This document shows, piece by piece, positions 1 through 8,917 of a stretch of DNA of 54,028 nt; within the stretch, counting starts at the first letter, position 1, and each line of letters opens with the position of its first letter. Where the stretch lies: assembly GCA_022841365.1 (NCBI GenBank), contig JALHRP010000023.1, forward strand, positions 1 through 54,028, written 5' to 3'. The translations under genes were made by a program, and so were the position numbers. The DNA is from Chitinophagaceae bacterium. GTDB lineage: Bacteria; Bacteroidota; Bacteroidia; Chitinophagales; Chitinophagaceae. The notes beneath the pieces were generated by a model. That model was not told the DNA's origin. It searched no databases and saw only the letters and a list, made by a program, of their open reading frames with translations.

Positions 1-780
1 AAGCTTGCCCCGTTTATGGCATTTGCAAGAAAGCATGGGCATGAGTTTGATATTTCAACACCTGAAAAAATTGCTTCTTCCTTTAACCAGATGTTGAAGG
101 ATGCACACGGCAAACCCGAACAGCATGTGCTGGAAACTTTGGGCATCCGTACAATGGCCAAGGCTGTTTATACAGCCGAAAACATCGGTCACTATGGTTT
201 AGGGTTTGAACATTATTGTCATTTTACATCACCTATCCGCCGTTATCCTGATGTAATTGTTCACCGTGTATTACAGCAGTGTTTAGATAAAGAACCGCAG
301 ATGGATAAAAAGATGGAAGCCAAATGCAAACACTGCAGTGAACGGGAACGTGCTGCTATGGAAAGTGAACGGGCTGCCAATAAATACAAACAGGTAGAGT
401 ATATGAGCCAGTTCCTGGGAGAAGAGTTTCCCGGTGTAGTAAGTGGAGTGGCTTCGTTTGGATTTTGGGTAGAAACAGTTGAACATAAATGCGAAGGTCT
501 TGTAAGTTTGTTTTCTTTGAGTGATTTTGATGATTTCAGACACATTGAAGAAGATTATTGTTTAGTAGGAAAAAGAAGCGGTAAAGCATTCAGAATGGGA
601 GATAAGGTAACCATTAAGGTTGTTGCTGCTAATCTGGAAAAAAGACAGCTCGATTATGAACTGGTGCTGGGGCATCTTGCATCAACTGAACAAAGAGTAT
701 TGCATACAGGTTCTTCTTTTAAAAAGAAAAGAGGAAACAGTCCCAAACAGTTTGGAGAAAAAAAGAAACGAAAAAAATAA
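1..780 (+). CDS. rnr: Ribonuclease R (3'-5' exoribonuclease), C-terminal part
   Basis: The frame is open to the left edge, so this is a 3' fragment of 259 codons; the cold-shock domains and most of the RNB catalytic domain lie outside. Visible are the end of the RNB domain with the family hallmark HYCHFTSPIRRYPDVIVHR, an S1 RNA-binding domain beginning near FPGVVSGVASFGFWVE, and a Lys/Arg-rich tail ending KKKRKK. RNase R degrades structured RNA processively, and basic tails of this kind help unwinding in the family. The in-frame ATG at 16 is internal, not the start. The next gene follows 18 bases on, so the two are probably co-transcribed. Confidence 0.95.
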   Translation, partial: KLAPFMAFARKHGHEFDISTPEKIASSFNQMLKDAHGKPEQHVLETLGIRTMAKAVYTAENIGHYGLGFEHYCHFTSPIRRYPDVIVHRVLQQCLDKEPQMDKKMEAKCKHCSERERAAMESERAANKYKQVEYMSQFLGEEFPGVVSGVASFGFWVETVEHKCEGLVSLFSLSDFDDFRHIEEDYCLVGKRSGKAFRMGDKVTIKVVAANLEKRQLDYELVLGHLASTEQRVLHTGSSFKKKRGNSPKQFGEKKKRKK

Positions 781-798
781 AACAGCCATTTTTGCAGC

Positions 799-1764
799 AT
801 GCAGACGTTTGAACAATTATTAAAGCAATTTGAAGAAAGCTTCAGCAATAAACATTTTCCTGAAACTCCATCTACTTTGTATGACCCCGCTCAATACATT
901 TTAAGTTTGGGCGGCAAGAGAATACGACCTGTGTGTGTGTTATTGGGAAATGAATTGTTTGATACCATCAATCCGGATTCATTTCATGCCGCAACTGCAG
1001 TTGAGCTCTTTCATAACTTCAGTTTAATTCATGACGATATCATGGATAAAGCGCCTTTGCGCAGAGGTATGCAAACTGTTCATGCAAAATATGGTGAGCC
1101 AACTGCATTGCTGGCCGGTGATGTGATGTTTGTGCAGGCATACATTTATTTAAGCAAAATGAAACCGGAAGCCCTGCAGAAAGTGCTTCCACTTTTTAAT
1201 AAAACAGCAAGAGAAGTGTGCGAAGGTCAGCAGCTGGATATGGATTTTGAAGCAAAAGAACAGGTGAGTTTTGATGAATACCTGCATATGATCACACTTA
1301 AAACATCGGTATTACTTGCAGGCAGCCTGCAATTGGGTGCTATACTTGGTGGAGCCACACTGGGCAATCAGCAATACCTGTATGAGTTCGGAAAAAATCT
1401 GGGGATTGCATTTCAAATACAGGACGATTATCTCGATGCCTTTGGCGATCCTGCAAAATTCGGCAAACAGGTAGGTGGAGATATTCTTGCTAATAAAAAA
1501 ACCTTCCTGCTCATCCATGCACTTGAAACTGCAAATGCAACTCAAAAACAACAACTGACAGAATTATTAAAAACAAATCCTGCAGATAAAGTTGAACGTG
1601 TATTGTCTGTTTTTAAAGAAGTTGCCGTTGATGAGTGGGCCATGCAGTTAAAAAACGGGTATCTTGAAAAAGCCATGAAGCATCTGGATGATATTGCAGT
1701 TATCAGTAAACGCAAAGAACCATTAAAGGAACTGGCGCAGTTTCTGATGAAAAGGGAATACTAA
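799..1764 (+). CDS. Polyprenyl (geranylgeranyl/octaprenyl-type) diphosphate synthase
   Basis: A 321-residue trans-prenyltransferase that condenses isopentenyl diphosphate with an allylic diphosphate. The substrate-binding GGKRIRP lies at residues 39-45, the first Asp-rich motif DDIMD at 79-83 followed by LRRG, and the second motif DDYLD at 209-213. Length and motifs are normal for the family. Product chain length cannot be read from the sequence, but in this lineage such enzymes usually supply the menaquinone side chain. It starts 18 bases after rnr. Its stop codon overlaps the stop of the convergent lipoprotein gene. Confidence 0.93.
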   Translation: MQTFEQLLKQFEESFSNKHFPETPSTLYDPAQYILSLGGKRIRPVCVLLGNELFDTINPDSFHAATAVELFHNFSLIHDDIMDKAPLRRGMQTVHAKYGEPTALLAGDVMFVQAYIYLSKMKPEALQKVLPLFNKTAREVCEGQQLDMDFEAKEQVSFDEYLHMITLKTSVLLAGSLQLGAILGGATLGNQQYLYEFGKNLGIAFQIQDDYLDAFGDPAKFGKQVGGDILANKKTFLLIHALETANATQKQQLTELLKTNPADKVERVLSVFKEVAVDEWAMQLKNGYLEKAMKHLDDIAVISKRKEPLKELAQFLMKREY

Positions 1765-2135
1765 TCCTGATTGCATTCAAGTGTAAGAAATTCCTGTAAT
1801 GTGAACATGATGCCGAGCCGGTATGTATAGTTTCCCGAATTCAGTTTTTCTTCGCCAACATAATCAAAAGGCTGAAGTGTAAGTTTTCTTCCATTATAAT
1901 ACACTTCAATGTATGCATAACGATACAGAAAACTAAACGGCTTATAACCGGAGAAACCACCGGGATTAATATGATAATAGACCTGTTTGCCGCCCGGACT
2001 TATTACATGAACAGAATCATACACGTAGCTTGTATGATTTTGAATACGTAATTGAGTAGCGTTGGTTTCTGTTACTGTCCTCTTACAGGCAGAAAAAACA
2101 AGGAGTGTAATCAGAATAAAAAACTGTATTCGCAT
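1761..2135 (-). CDS. Putative small lipoprotein
   Basis: A 124-residue protein with a lipoprotein signal peptide: MRIQFF, a hydrophobic run, then lipobox FSAC, so the mature protein would begin at Cys about residue 17. The rest is beta-rich with many Tyr residues and no recognised domain. A GTG lies one codon upstream, but the ATG at 2135 starts exactly at the signal peptide. The gene overlaps the prenyl synthase by four bases tail to tail. Function unknown; membrane attachment is inferred from the lipobox only. Confidence 0.7.
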   Translation of the reverse strand: MRIQFFILITLLVFSACKRTVTETNATQLRIQNHTSYVYDSVHVISPGGKQVYYHINPGGFSGYKPFSFLYRYAYIEVYYNGRKLTLQPFDYVGEEKLNSGNYTYRLGIMFTLQEFLTLECNQD

Positions 2136-2215
2136 CACTTATTGACAAAGCATCATCCACAAACGTTGCAGGTATTTAATTTTTCCCTATTTTGAACACT
2201 TTAAAACTACTTTTT

Positions 2216-3904
2216 ATGATGAAACAGTTGTTCCGTACAAAGAAGATTGATACGGCATTGGAGCAGGGGAGCGATGAAATACATGGCGGACATACATTAA
2301 AACGTGTACTCACTGTACGTGATCTTACCTTTTTTGGAATAGCTGCTGTAATTGGTGCCGGCATTTTTTCTACCATTGGATCTGCAGCTTTTCATGGAGG
2401 CCCCGGCGTATCCATCCTGTTTGTGATTACAGCTGTTACCTGCGGTTTTTCCGCACTTTGTTATGCCGAATTTGCCAGTCGTATTCCTTTAAGCGGAAGT
2501 GCATACACGTATGCTTATGTAAGCTTTGGCGAATTAATTGCCTGGATTATTGGCTGGGCACTGATTCTTGAATATGCCATTGGAAATATTGTGGTTGCCA
2601 TCAGCTGGAGCAGCTATTTTAATAATTTATTGCTGGGGCTAAATATTCATTTGCCTTTCTGGTTAACAACCAACCTTACTACAGCAACTGAAACCGTTGC
2701 AAGAGTTACAGAACAAATAGCAACAGGTGCTGCCGTAACTCCTGAAATGCAAAGCATACTGGATGGTTTTAACAATGCACCGGATTTCTTTGGAACAAAA
2801 CTGTTTTTAAATATTCCTGCTTTTATTATTGTTGCCCTTATTACTGCACTCGCTTACATTGGTATGCATGAAAGTAAAAAGAGCGCCAATGCAATGGTGG
2901 TGTTTAAAATTATTGTGATCCTGTTTGTAATTGCCATTGGTTTCTTTTATGTTGATCCTGCCAACTGGAAGCCGTTTATGCCCAATGGTTTTACAGGTGT
3001 ATTGCAGGGTGTAAGCGCTGTGTTCTATGCCTATATTGGGTTTGATGCCATCAGTACAACAGCAGAAGAATGTAAAAATCCGCAGCGTGATCTTCCTCGT
3101 GGAATGATTTATGCGTTGGTGATCTGTACGGTTTTATATATTCTCATTTCGTTGGTGTTAACAGGCATGGTCAACTACAGTGAACTGAAAGTAGATGATC
3201 CGCTGGCTTTTGTTTTTGATAAACTTGGTTTAAAGTGGATCGGCTATATCATCAGCATCAGTGCAGTGGTGGCAACCACCAGTGTACTGCTGGTGTTTCA
3301 GTTAGGGCAGCCACGTATCTGGATGACGATGAGCCGTGATGGTTTACTCCCCAAACGGTTTTCAACCATTCATTCAAAATATAAAACACCTGCTTTTGCA
3401 ACCTTGGTTTCCGGCTTTTTAGTAGGCATCCCTGCGTTGGTTTTACCTTCGTCTATCATGACAGATCTTACCAGCATCGGAACATTGTTTGCATTTGTTT
3501 TGGTTTGTTTAGGTGTACTGCTCTTACCCAAATTACAGGCAGTAACAGGCAGTGGTAAGTTTAAATTACCTTATATTAACGGACAGTTTATTTTACCTGT
3601 TCTTGTTGCAGGTTTAATCTTTTTATTCCGCACAAGAATTAAAGATGCTGTTGTAAATATTTCGAGTGAGGCGCATCAGGAAATTCTGTTTCTTATTTTT
3701 ATACTGATTGCCGTTGTCATTGCAGTACTCACGTTCCTGCGGAAATATTCACTCATTCCTGTACTGGGTGCATTGAGTTGTTTATACCTCATGATTGAAA
3801 TTCCGGTGAACAGCTGGTTCTGGTTTTTTGTGTGGATGGGAGCAGGGCTGATTATTTATTTCATCTACGGCTATCGAAAAAGTAAATTGAACGGGACTCA
3901 GTAA
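2216..3904 (+). CDS. APC-family amino acid permease (cationic amino acid transporter type)
   Basis: About 562 residues with 12-14 hydrophobic segments. The N-terminus carries LFRTKKID followed by LKRVLTVRDLTFFGIAAVIG and GAGIF, the TM1 signature of the CAT group of the APC superfamily. A later YIGFDAISTTAEECKNPQR is the typical TM6-loop sequence, with the ExxNPQ motif. Import of an amino acid by H+ or Na+ symport is inferred from the family; the substrate is not determinable. An in-frame TTG at 2192 would add eight residues, but ATG 2216 (or 2219) matches family N-termini. A rho-independent terminator follows directly. Confidence 0.9.
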   Translation: MMKQLFRTKKIDTALEQGSDEIHGGHTLKRVLTVRDLTFFGIAAVIGAGIFSTIGSAAFHGGPGVSILFVITAVTCGFSALCYAEFASRIPLSGSAYTYAYVSFGELIAWIIGWALILEYAIGNIVVAISWSSYFNNLLLGLNIHLPFWLTTNLTTATETVARVTEQIATGAAVTPEMQSILDGFNNAPDFFGTKLFLNIPAFIIVALITALAYIGMHESKKSANAMVVFKIIVILFVIAIGFFYVDPANWKPFMPNGFTGVLQGVSAVFYAYIGFDAISTTAEECKNPQRDLPRGMIYALVICTVLYILISLVLTGMVNYSELKVDDPLAFVFDKLGLKWIGYIISISAVVATTSVLLVFQLGQPRIWMTMSRDGLLPKRFSTIHSKYKTPAFATLVSGFLVGIPALVLPSSIMTDLTSIGTLFAFVLVCLGVLLLPKLQAVTGSGKFKLPYINGQFILPVLVAGLIFLFRTRIKDAVVNISSEAHQEILFLIFILIAVVIAVLTFLRKYSLIPVLGALSCLYLMIEIPVNSWFWFFVWMGAGLIIYFIYGYRKSKLNGTQ

Positions 3905-3923
3905 CAGTTTCGTACTATTCATC

Positions 3924-3956
3924 AGCCCTTTTTCAGCAACGGAAAAGGGCTTTTTT
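3924..3956 (+). terminator. Rho-independent terminator of the permease gene
   Basis: Inverted repeat agccctttt (3924-3932) / aaaagggct (3943-3951) with a 10-base loop, running into six T. It starts 19 bases after the permease stop. Confidence 0.88.
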
Positions 3957-4030
3957 ATGAAAGTTGATTTGTAAAAATCAAAAAAGCATTGTAACTTTTA
4001 CGTAGCTTCTTTTACATAAATACTTCCATT

Positions 4031-4501
4031 ATGAATATTGTACAACGAATTGAAAAATGGGGAGATGCCCATCACCCGAAATGGATTGATTTTATCCGGA
4101 TTGTACTTGGTGCAATACTGGTCGTAAAAGGTATTCAGTATATCAACAACATGACTTCTCTTGCCGACATGATGAACAAAGCACCATTCATTAACATGTT
4201 TTCTGTTGGCATGGTTTCGCATTATGTTATTTTTGCCCACTTAATTGGTGGCGCATTAGTGATGTGCGGATTGCTCACACGCCTGGCATGCCTTGTACAG
4301 ATACCCATTCTTTTAGGGGCTGTTATTTTTGTAAATTCAGATGGCGGACTTCTACAGGCTCAATCAGAACTCTGGTTCTCTATCCTCATACTTATTTTAC
4401 TGGTTTTCTTTACTGTTGAAGGCAGCGGCCCCATCAGTGTAGATGAATGGATGCGTAAAAACTCAGACGAACGGCCTCATAAAAGACATTGGGGACAATG
4501 A
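4031..4501 (+). CDS. DoxX family membrane protein
   Basis: A 156-residue protein with four predicted membrane helices. It opens with an amphipathic stretch and then FIRIVLGAILVVKGIQYI, typical of the DoxX/DoxD-like family. A second family feature is the helix pair HLIGGALVMCGLLTRLACL. DoxX proteins are small inner-membrane proteins of poorly defined redox or stress roles, so no specific reaction can be assigned. It appears monocistronic, between the permease terminator and the promoter of the Smr gene. Confidence 0.85.
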   Translation: MNIVQRIEKWGDAHHPKWIDFIRIVLGAILVVKGIQYINNMTSLADMMNKAPFINMFSVGMVSHYVIFAHLIGGALVMCGLLTRLACLVQIPILLGAVIFVNSDGGLLQAQSELWFSILILILLVFFTVEGSGPISVDEWMRKNSDERPHKRHWGQ

Positions 4502-4581
4502 TGCAGTGAGTTTTGTTACAACCCCGGCGGCAAATTCTGAATGATAGTGTTGTTGATTGATCAGATTTTGTTGATCGGGGT

Positions 4582-4589
4582 TATTTTTG
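4582..4589 (+). promoter_or_regulatory. Bacteroidota-type -7 box upstream of the Smr gene
   Basis: TATTTTTG matches the TAnnTTTG -7 consensus and lies 17 bases before the ATG of the Smr gene. TTG-containing stretches occur about 20 bases upstream but are not at the ideal spacing. Confidence 0.5.
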
Positions 4590-4606
4590 CAGTATAATAT
4601 ACAGGT

Positions 4607-5632
4607 ATGAAGTTTCAGATAGGTGATAAAGTATTGTTGATCCATTCCAATGAAGAGGGCGAAGTAGTTGATATCATTAACAAACAAATGGTAACGGTTG
4701 ATGTAGGTGGTGTACAGTTCCCGGTGTATAACTACCAGATTGAATATCCATATTTCAAACGTTTTACTGAAAAGAAGGCGCCGCCTCCTCCTCAAAAAAA
4801 ATATATTGACAGTGTTAAGAAAGAGAAAGGCTCTGCCATTAAGAATTACAAAGTAGGTGAGGGTATCTGGATTTCATTCCTTCCTGTTTTTGATAAAGAT
4901 ATTTTTGATGATGATGTGGTTGATTATTTCCGTATTTATCTGGTGAATAATACAGACACCGCTTTTCTGTTTGAGTATCATCTGCGTTTTACAGGTGAGA
5001 GTGAGTTTGATTTAAAGAATGAACTTCTTCCTTACAATGATTTTTATATTCATGATGTGGCATTTGAAAAACTGAATGATGCTCCACGTTTTGATTTTGA
5101 TTTCAGTCTGGTACAACCGGATAAAAAGAAAGCCGATCATTTTGAATCGTCTTTAAAACTCAAAGCCAAACAATTGTTTCAGCGTATTGAAGAAATGCTG
5201 AAAAAGCAGGAAGCCAGTTTTGCTTATCAGTTGATGGAAACCTATCCCGACAAAGCAGTGACAGAAAAATTTGACATGAGTAAACTATCAACTGCAGGGT
5301 ATAAGATTTATGATGCCGGAAAAGCACGGCAGCATATTCCTCCTGCAAGAACAGTGGTTGATCTGCATATTGAAAAAATATCCAACGACTGGAAACATCT
5401 CAGCAATTTTGAAATACTTACCGCCCAATTAAAAGAATTTGAAAAGTTTTATGAGCTGGCAGTATTGCATTATCAACCATCATTAACCATTATTCATGGT
5501 GTAGGTGAAGGAAAGCTCAGGGATGAAATACATGATATTCTTCGTTTAAAGGCAGAAGTAAAATCATTCGTCAATCAGTATCATCCATCTTATGGATATG
5601 GTGCAACGGAGATATTCTTTCAATACAAATAA
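4607..5632 (+). CDS. DUF2027 and Smr domain protein
   Basis: A 341-residue protein. The N-terminal 60 residues (MKFQIGDKVLLIHSNEEGEV) form a small beta-barrel-like domain found in DUF2027 proteins of this phylum. A middle beta-rich domain spans about 75-180. The C-terminal Smr domain has VVDLHIEKI near residue 248 and IIHGVGEGKLRDEI near 302, the DLH and HGxGxG signatures of Smr. Smr domains bind or nick nucleic acid (MutS2 C-terminus, stalled-ribosome endonucleases); the role of this architecture is not established. A small AT-rich gene follows after 15 bases. Confidence 0.88.
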   Translation: MKFQIGDKVLLIHSNEEGEVVDIINKQMVTVDVGGVQFPVYNYQIEYPYFKRFTEKKAPPPPQKKYIDSVKKEKGSAIKNYKVGEGIWISFLPVFDKDIFDDDVVDYFRIYLVNNTDTAFLFEYHLRFTGESEFDLKNELLPYNDFYIHDVAFEKLNDAPRFDFDFSLVQPDKKKADHFESSLKLKAKQLFQRIEEMLKKQEASFAYQLMETYPDKAVTEKFDMSKLSTAGYKIYDAGKARQHIPPARTVVDLHIEKISNDWKHLSNFEILTAQLKEFEKFYELAVLHYQPSLTIIHGVGEGKLRDEIHDILRLKAEVKSFVNQYHPSYGYGATEIFFQYK

Positions 5633-5647
5633 TTACAATCTTAGTTA

Positions 5648-5974
5648 ATGACAAAAGAAATAAATAGCTGGGATAGGAAGGTCATAAAAGCAATATTAGC
5701 AGATAGGTTATTGAACATTATTGAGGTTAAAGAATTGGAAACAGTACAATCGTTATTTTATAGTACTGATGAATATGCTCAAATAAAGAACCTAATTGAA
5801 CAAAAACAATATGAAGTAATTTTAAATACTGAACAAGAACGTAATAAAGATTTTGGAGAATACCTTATCATAATCAAGTTTAAAGATCACAACAATAAAA
5901 TCTTCTTTGCCACAGTATATGATAGTGATGAACTTTGGCAAGATCCTCAAATCATAGATTTCTTTCCACAATAA
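5648..5974 (+). CDS. Hypothetical small acidic protein
   Basis: A 108-residue ORF starting at ATG 5648, 15 bases after the Smr gene. No domain recognised. The N-terminal half looks helical, the C-terminal half beta-rich (EYLIIIKFKDHNNKIFFATV), and no signal peptide or membrane segment is seen. Its codons are visibly more AT-rich than its neighbours, suggesting later acquisition (inference). The rnpB promoter begins 15 bases after its stop, so it may serve as the right border of the Smr transcript. Confidence 0.6.
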   Translation: MTKEINSWDRKVIKAILADRLLNIIEVKELETVQSLFYSTDEYAQIKNLIEQKQYEVILNTEQERNKDFGEYLIIIKFKDHNNKIFFATVYDSDELWQDPQIIDFFPQ

Positions 5975-5989
5975 GAATTAGTAAATAAT

Positions 5990-5997
5990 TATCTTTG
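5990..5997 (+). promoter_or_regulatory. -7 promoter box of rnpB
   Basis: TATCTTTG is a perfect TAnnTTTG match. It lies four bases before the first base of the predicted P1 helix of RNase P RNA, so the transcription start fits the RNA 5' end. Confidence 0.72.
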
Positions 5998-6000
5998 CTG

Positions 6001-6386
6001 TTGCTGCATGCTGAGCTATCGCCACGACGATTCTGTCGGGGAGGAAAGTCCGGACAGCATAGAGCAACGTACCGGTGAAGAGCCGGGTGTCCCGCATCAG
6101 GCGGGGCAACAGAAAGTGCCACAGAAAATAACTACTCTGCTTTGGCAGAGAAAAGGTGAAAACGTAGGATAAGAGCCTACGGGTTATTACAGTAATGTAA
6201 TAGCAGGGTAAACCTTGCGTGCTGAAATGCCATGTATGCCGTTGCCTGAGAACGGCTCGTTCAATGACGGTGGGTAGGCAGATTGATCCCTTGGGGTAAC
6301 TTTTGGGACAGATAAATGATAGCTCCGTTCGCCTTTGCGAAAGCATTGGTGGATATGACAAAATCCGGCTTACAGGTTTGCAGTAA
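6001..6386 (+). ncRNA. rnpB: RNase P RNA, bacterial class A
   Basis: Catalytic RNA of RNase P, which matures tRNA 5' ends. The universal core gaggaaagtccgga (P4/CR-I region) is at 6041-6054 and the 3' core with atccggcttaca at 6363-6374. The ends can be set by the P1 helix: ttgctgca at 6001-6008 pairs with tgcagtaa at 6379-6386, including one G-U pair. Length of about 386 nt is normal. A -7 promoter box precedes it and a terminator follows. An antisense ORF across it is a shadow. Confidence 0.96.
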
Positions 6387-6395
6387 TTTTTTACA

Positions 6396-6428
6396 TCGGG
6401 CTCCGTGTTAACGGGGCCCGACCTTTTA
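6396..6428 (+). terminator. Rho-independent terminator of rnpB
   Basis: A ten-pair stem tcgggctccg / cggggcccga (6396-6421, one G-U pair) with loop tgttaa, followed by cctttta, ten bases after the RNase P RNA. Confidence 0.85.
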
Positions 6429-6476
6429 GAATACCAATCAGTTATGCCATACTTTGAAAGTAGGCCATAACTATTT

Positions 6477-6992
6477 CTATAATTGCAGATAACGTTCTTT
6501 CAGAATCTTTTTATGATGCTGCACATGTCCCAGAATAACAAAGCCCAGAGCGTTCACCGTAATATCAAAGGTATTTGCTGTTCCAAATGTATTTAATTCT
6601 TTGTCTGAAAAACTATTAAACAGAAACTCAGTACTTCTTCTTACTGCTTTCATTTCTTCCACCAGAGACTTCAACGTTCGGTTACTTACATCTGCAATTG
6701 CTGCATATTCGTTTTCATCAAAGCCACTTAATGCTGTGGGAGTTTTTCTTGCAAACCATAAAGCCCGGTGAGCAAAGATGCGCTCTGCATCAATCATATG
6801 CTGCAGCAATTGCTTTACCGTCCATTTCCCTTCGTCATAGGCATAGTCAGCTTTTGAATCGGGTAATCCATCTAAAAATCTATCAAGAGTGATCGCATAC
6901 TGTTTAAATGCTTCATGCAGATCATCTGCTGCAATCAGATCAATGTATTTATGATAGTATGATGCGGCATCTGTTTTTGCTGGCTTTGGCAT
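6477..6992 (-). CDS. DinB-like metal-binding protein
   Basis: A 171-residue four-helix protein of the DinB/YfiT superfamily. The metal triad is visible: His65 in KQLLQHMIDAERI plus His156 and His160 in GHVQHHKKI. The segment KWTVKQLLQHMIDAE is the usual first metal-binding helix of the family. Members include thiol-dependent S-transferases (bacillithiol-type) and damage-induced proteins; the substrate here is unknown. It appears to be a single gene, convergent with rnpB and separated from it by the rnpB terminator. Confidence 0.85.
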   Translation of the reverse strand: MPKPAKTDAASYYHKYIDLIAADDLHEAFKQYAITLDRFLDGLPDSKADYAYDEGKWTVKQLLQHMIDAERIFAHRALWFARKTPTALSGFDENEYAAIADVSNRTLKSLVEEMKAVRRSTEFLFNSFSDKELNTFGTANTFDITVNALGFVILGHVQHHKKILKERYLQL

Positions 6993-7082
6993 ATGTTACT
7001 TTTAAGATCCGTTGAACAATTACGTTTAACGGATAAGTGAAAAAAGATGAGTACTTTTTTCGTCCGACGGGGACGCCTGACG

Positions 7083-7110
7083 AAAAAAAAGTCCTGCTTT
7101 GCAGCAGGAC
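7083..7110 (-). terminator. Terminator of the S8 protease gene
   Basis: On the minus strand gtcctgct / agcaggac (7091-7110, loop of four) is followed by eight T (7083-7090). It lies 15 bases beyond the protease stop. A further gacg/cgtc repeat with flanking A and T runs (about 7047-7090) could let it act in both directions. Confidence 0.88.
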
Positions 7111-7124
7111 TTCAAATATATGCT

Positions 7125-8816
7125 TTATCCTTTTCTGGTTTTCTTTACTTTAGGTTTCGGTGCGGGCTTGGGAGTAACCTTTGTGTTATTGCGTTCACCT
7201 TTTAATGTAGCAGCAATCTTTACAGATTCGTAGGCATTAATGATACCTCCGGTACGGCTGAAATCACTGAAATCAACATTATTTTCTCCTCCCGGCTTTT
7301 TCACTTTTATGTTAGGATTCTGTGCTCCTTTTTCAATACAATACTTTACCTGTTCTGCACTTAAATCAGGAAAGTAGGAGAGAATTAATGCGGCCAAACC
7401 TGCAACAACAGGGCTGGCCATACTTGTTCCATCTTCAAATTCGTAGGCATTGCCTGCAGGTATGGTTGAATATATTTTAACGCCCGGTGCAAATACATCC
7501 ACTTCTCTTTTACCGTAATTGCTGAAGTCTGCAATTAAACCTCCTGTTTTAGGATCGCCGCTTGCACCAACGGTGATGTAGTTGCTGGCTTTTGTTTTGG
7601 TATCAGCAAAATAAGGACTGGGATAATTTTCTGTACTGTCTACATTGTTATGATCATTCCCTGCAGCATGCACCAATAACACCCCTTTGCTTTGTGCATA
7701 ACGTACTGCATCATCCACCCATCTTTTCTCCGGTGAATATCCTTTACCAAAACTCATGTTAATGATCTTTGCTCCATTATCAACTGCATATCGGATCGCC
7801 AATGCCACATCTTTATCATACTCATCACCATCTGGTACTGCACGCAGCACCATAATCTTTACATCATTTGCAATACCATCCACACCAATTCCATTATTTC
7901 TGGCGGCTGCAATAATTCCACTTACATGCGAGCCATGCAGCGGCGTTCCCGCCATTACATCGCCGTTACCGTAATAGCGGTCGTTAAAATCATTGTAATT
8001 ATCCTTTACAATTTCACCACGATAATCTTTGGGAACTTCGTTAGGTGCTTCAGCTTTTTTCTCCTGGCTTTTATAGTAGGCTGTAAAATCGGTCATAAGT
8101 GATGTGTTATTTACATCCATCACATCAAAACCTCTGAACAAAGCAAACATGGTTGATTTCGCATCTGCTTCTTTTGAATTGGCCGGTTTAAAACTTACCA
8201 GATCATTACCGGTATATACTTTTTTAAAGCGGATCTGCAGCAAACTGTCTGCTTCGCCTGACTTACGGTATAAACCACGAAGGAATAAAATCTGCTCCTG
8301 TGCATTGGTAGCACCCGTTTCAATTTCTTCCTGCAGTTTTTTATAAATGCGGTATTCTTCTTTTTCTTTGGGTGATAATTTTGTTTCATCAACTGTACCG
8401 CTGTATCTGGGCTTTAATGCATGATACATTCTGGCTGCTTCTGCCGTTCCTTCTTTTACATTTCGTCCATCTTTACCACCAAGAAAATTCCAGCCGTACA
8501 CATCATCGGTGTACCCATTTTTATCATCATCAATTCCATTTCCCGGAATTTCTTTTGGGTTACGCCACAATACGGGTTTCAGATCTTCGTGCAGGGTATC
8601 GGCACCGTTATCAATCACAGCAACAATAACCGTTGTACTCTTTTTGTTTTTCACAAATTCAAAAGCCTGTTCCAGGCTGATGCCGTAATAGCCATCTTTT
8701 GTTTTGTCTTTCAGATGCCAGCCTTTCAACTCTTCCTTTGCTGCGGTTTGTGCAAGAGAGGTTGAGAAAAACAGGAAGAAACATCCTGCACCGATCCATA
8801 ATTTTTTTAACTGCAT
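7125..8816 (-). CDS. Secreted subtilisin-like serine protease (peptidase S8)
   Basis: A 563-residue protein with an N-terminal signal peptide (hydrophobic residues 7-21, cleavage near SLAQ). The S8 triad is complete: Asp69 in VIAVIDNG-like context, His294 in LHGSHVSGI and Ser465 in DGTSMASPV, with oxyanion Asn387 in HAAGN. The Asp-to-His distance is about 225 residues against about 35 in subtilisin, so a large insert interrupts the catalytic domain at about 80-285. The C-terminus is a short basic Lys/Pro-rich tail with no T9SS sorting domain, so periplasmic location is as likely as secretion. Single gene ending in its own terminator. Confidence 0.93.
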   Translation of the reverse strand: MQLKKLWIGAGCFFLFFSTSLAQTAAKEELKGWHLKDKTKDGYYGISLEQAFEFVKNKKSTTVIVAVIDNGADTLHEDLKPVLWRNPKEIPGNGIDDDKNGYTDDVYGWNFLGGKDGRNVKEGTAEAARMYHALKPRYSGTVDETKLSPKEKEEYRIYKKLQEEIETGATNAQEQILFLRGLYRKSGEADSLLQIRFKKVYTGNDLVSFKPANSKEADAKSTMFALFRGFDVMDVNNTSLMTDFTAYYKSQEKKAEAPNEVPKDYRGEIVKDNYNDFNDRYYGNGDVMAGTPLHGSHVSGIIAAARNNGIGVDGIANDVKIMVLRAVPDGDEYDKDVALAIRYAVDNGAKIINMSFGKGYSPEKRWVDDAVRYAQSKGVLLVHAAGNDHNNVDSTENYPSPYFADTKTKASNYITVGASGDPKTGGLIADFSNYGKREVDVFAPGVKIYSTIPAGNAYEFEDGTSMASPVVAGLAALILSYFPDLSAEQVKYCIEKGAQNPNIKVKKPGGENNVDFSDFSRTGGIINAYESVKIAATLKGERNNTKVTPKPAPKPKVKKTRKG

Positions 8817-8917
8817 GCTGCTTTATTTTTTATCGTACTGTAAAAATGATGGTTGTTGCGCAAAAGCACATACCGTTTGGCCACATTTTACAATTAGTTG
8901 TGTTTTTTAGGGATTTT

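Noticed and set aside
5978-6361. Minus-strand ORF of 127 codons
   Set aside because: It lies fully on the opposite strand of the RNase P RNA gene; the RNA core motifs and P1 pairing explain the region.
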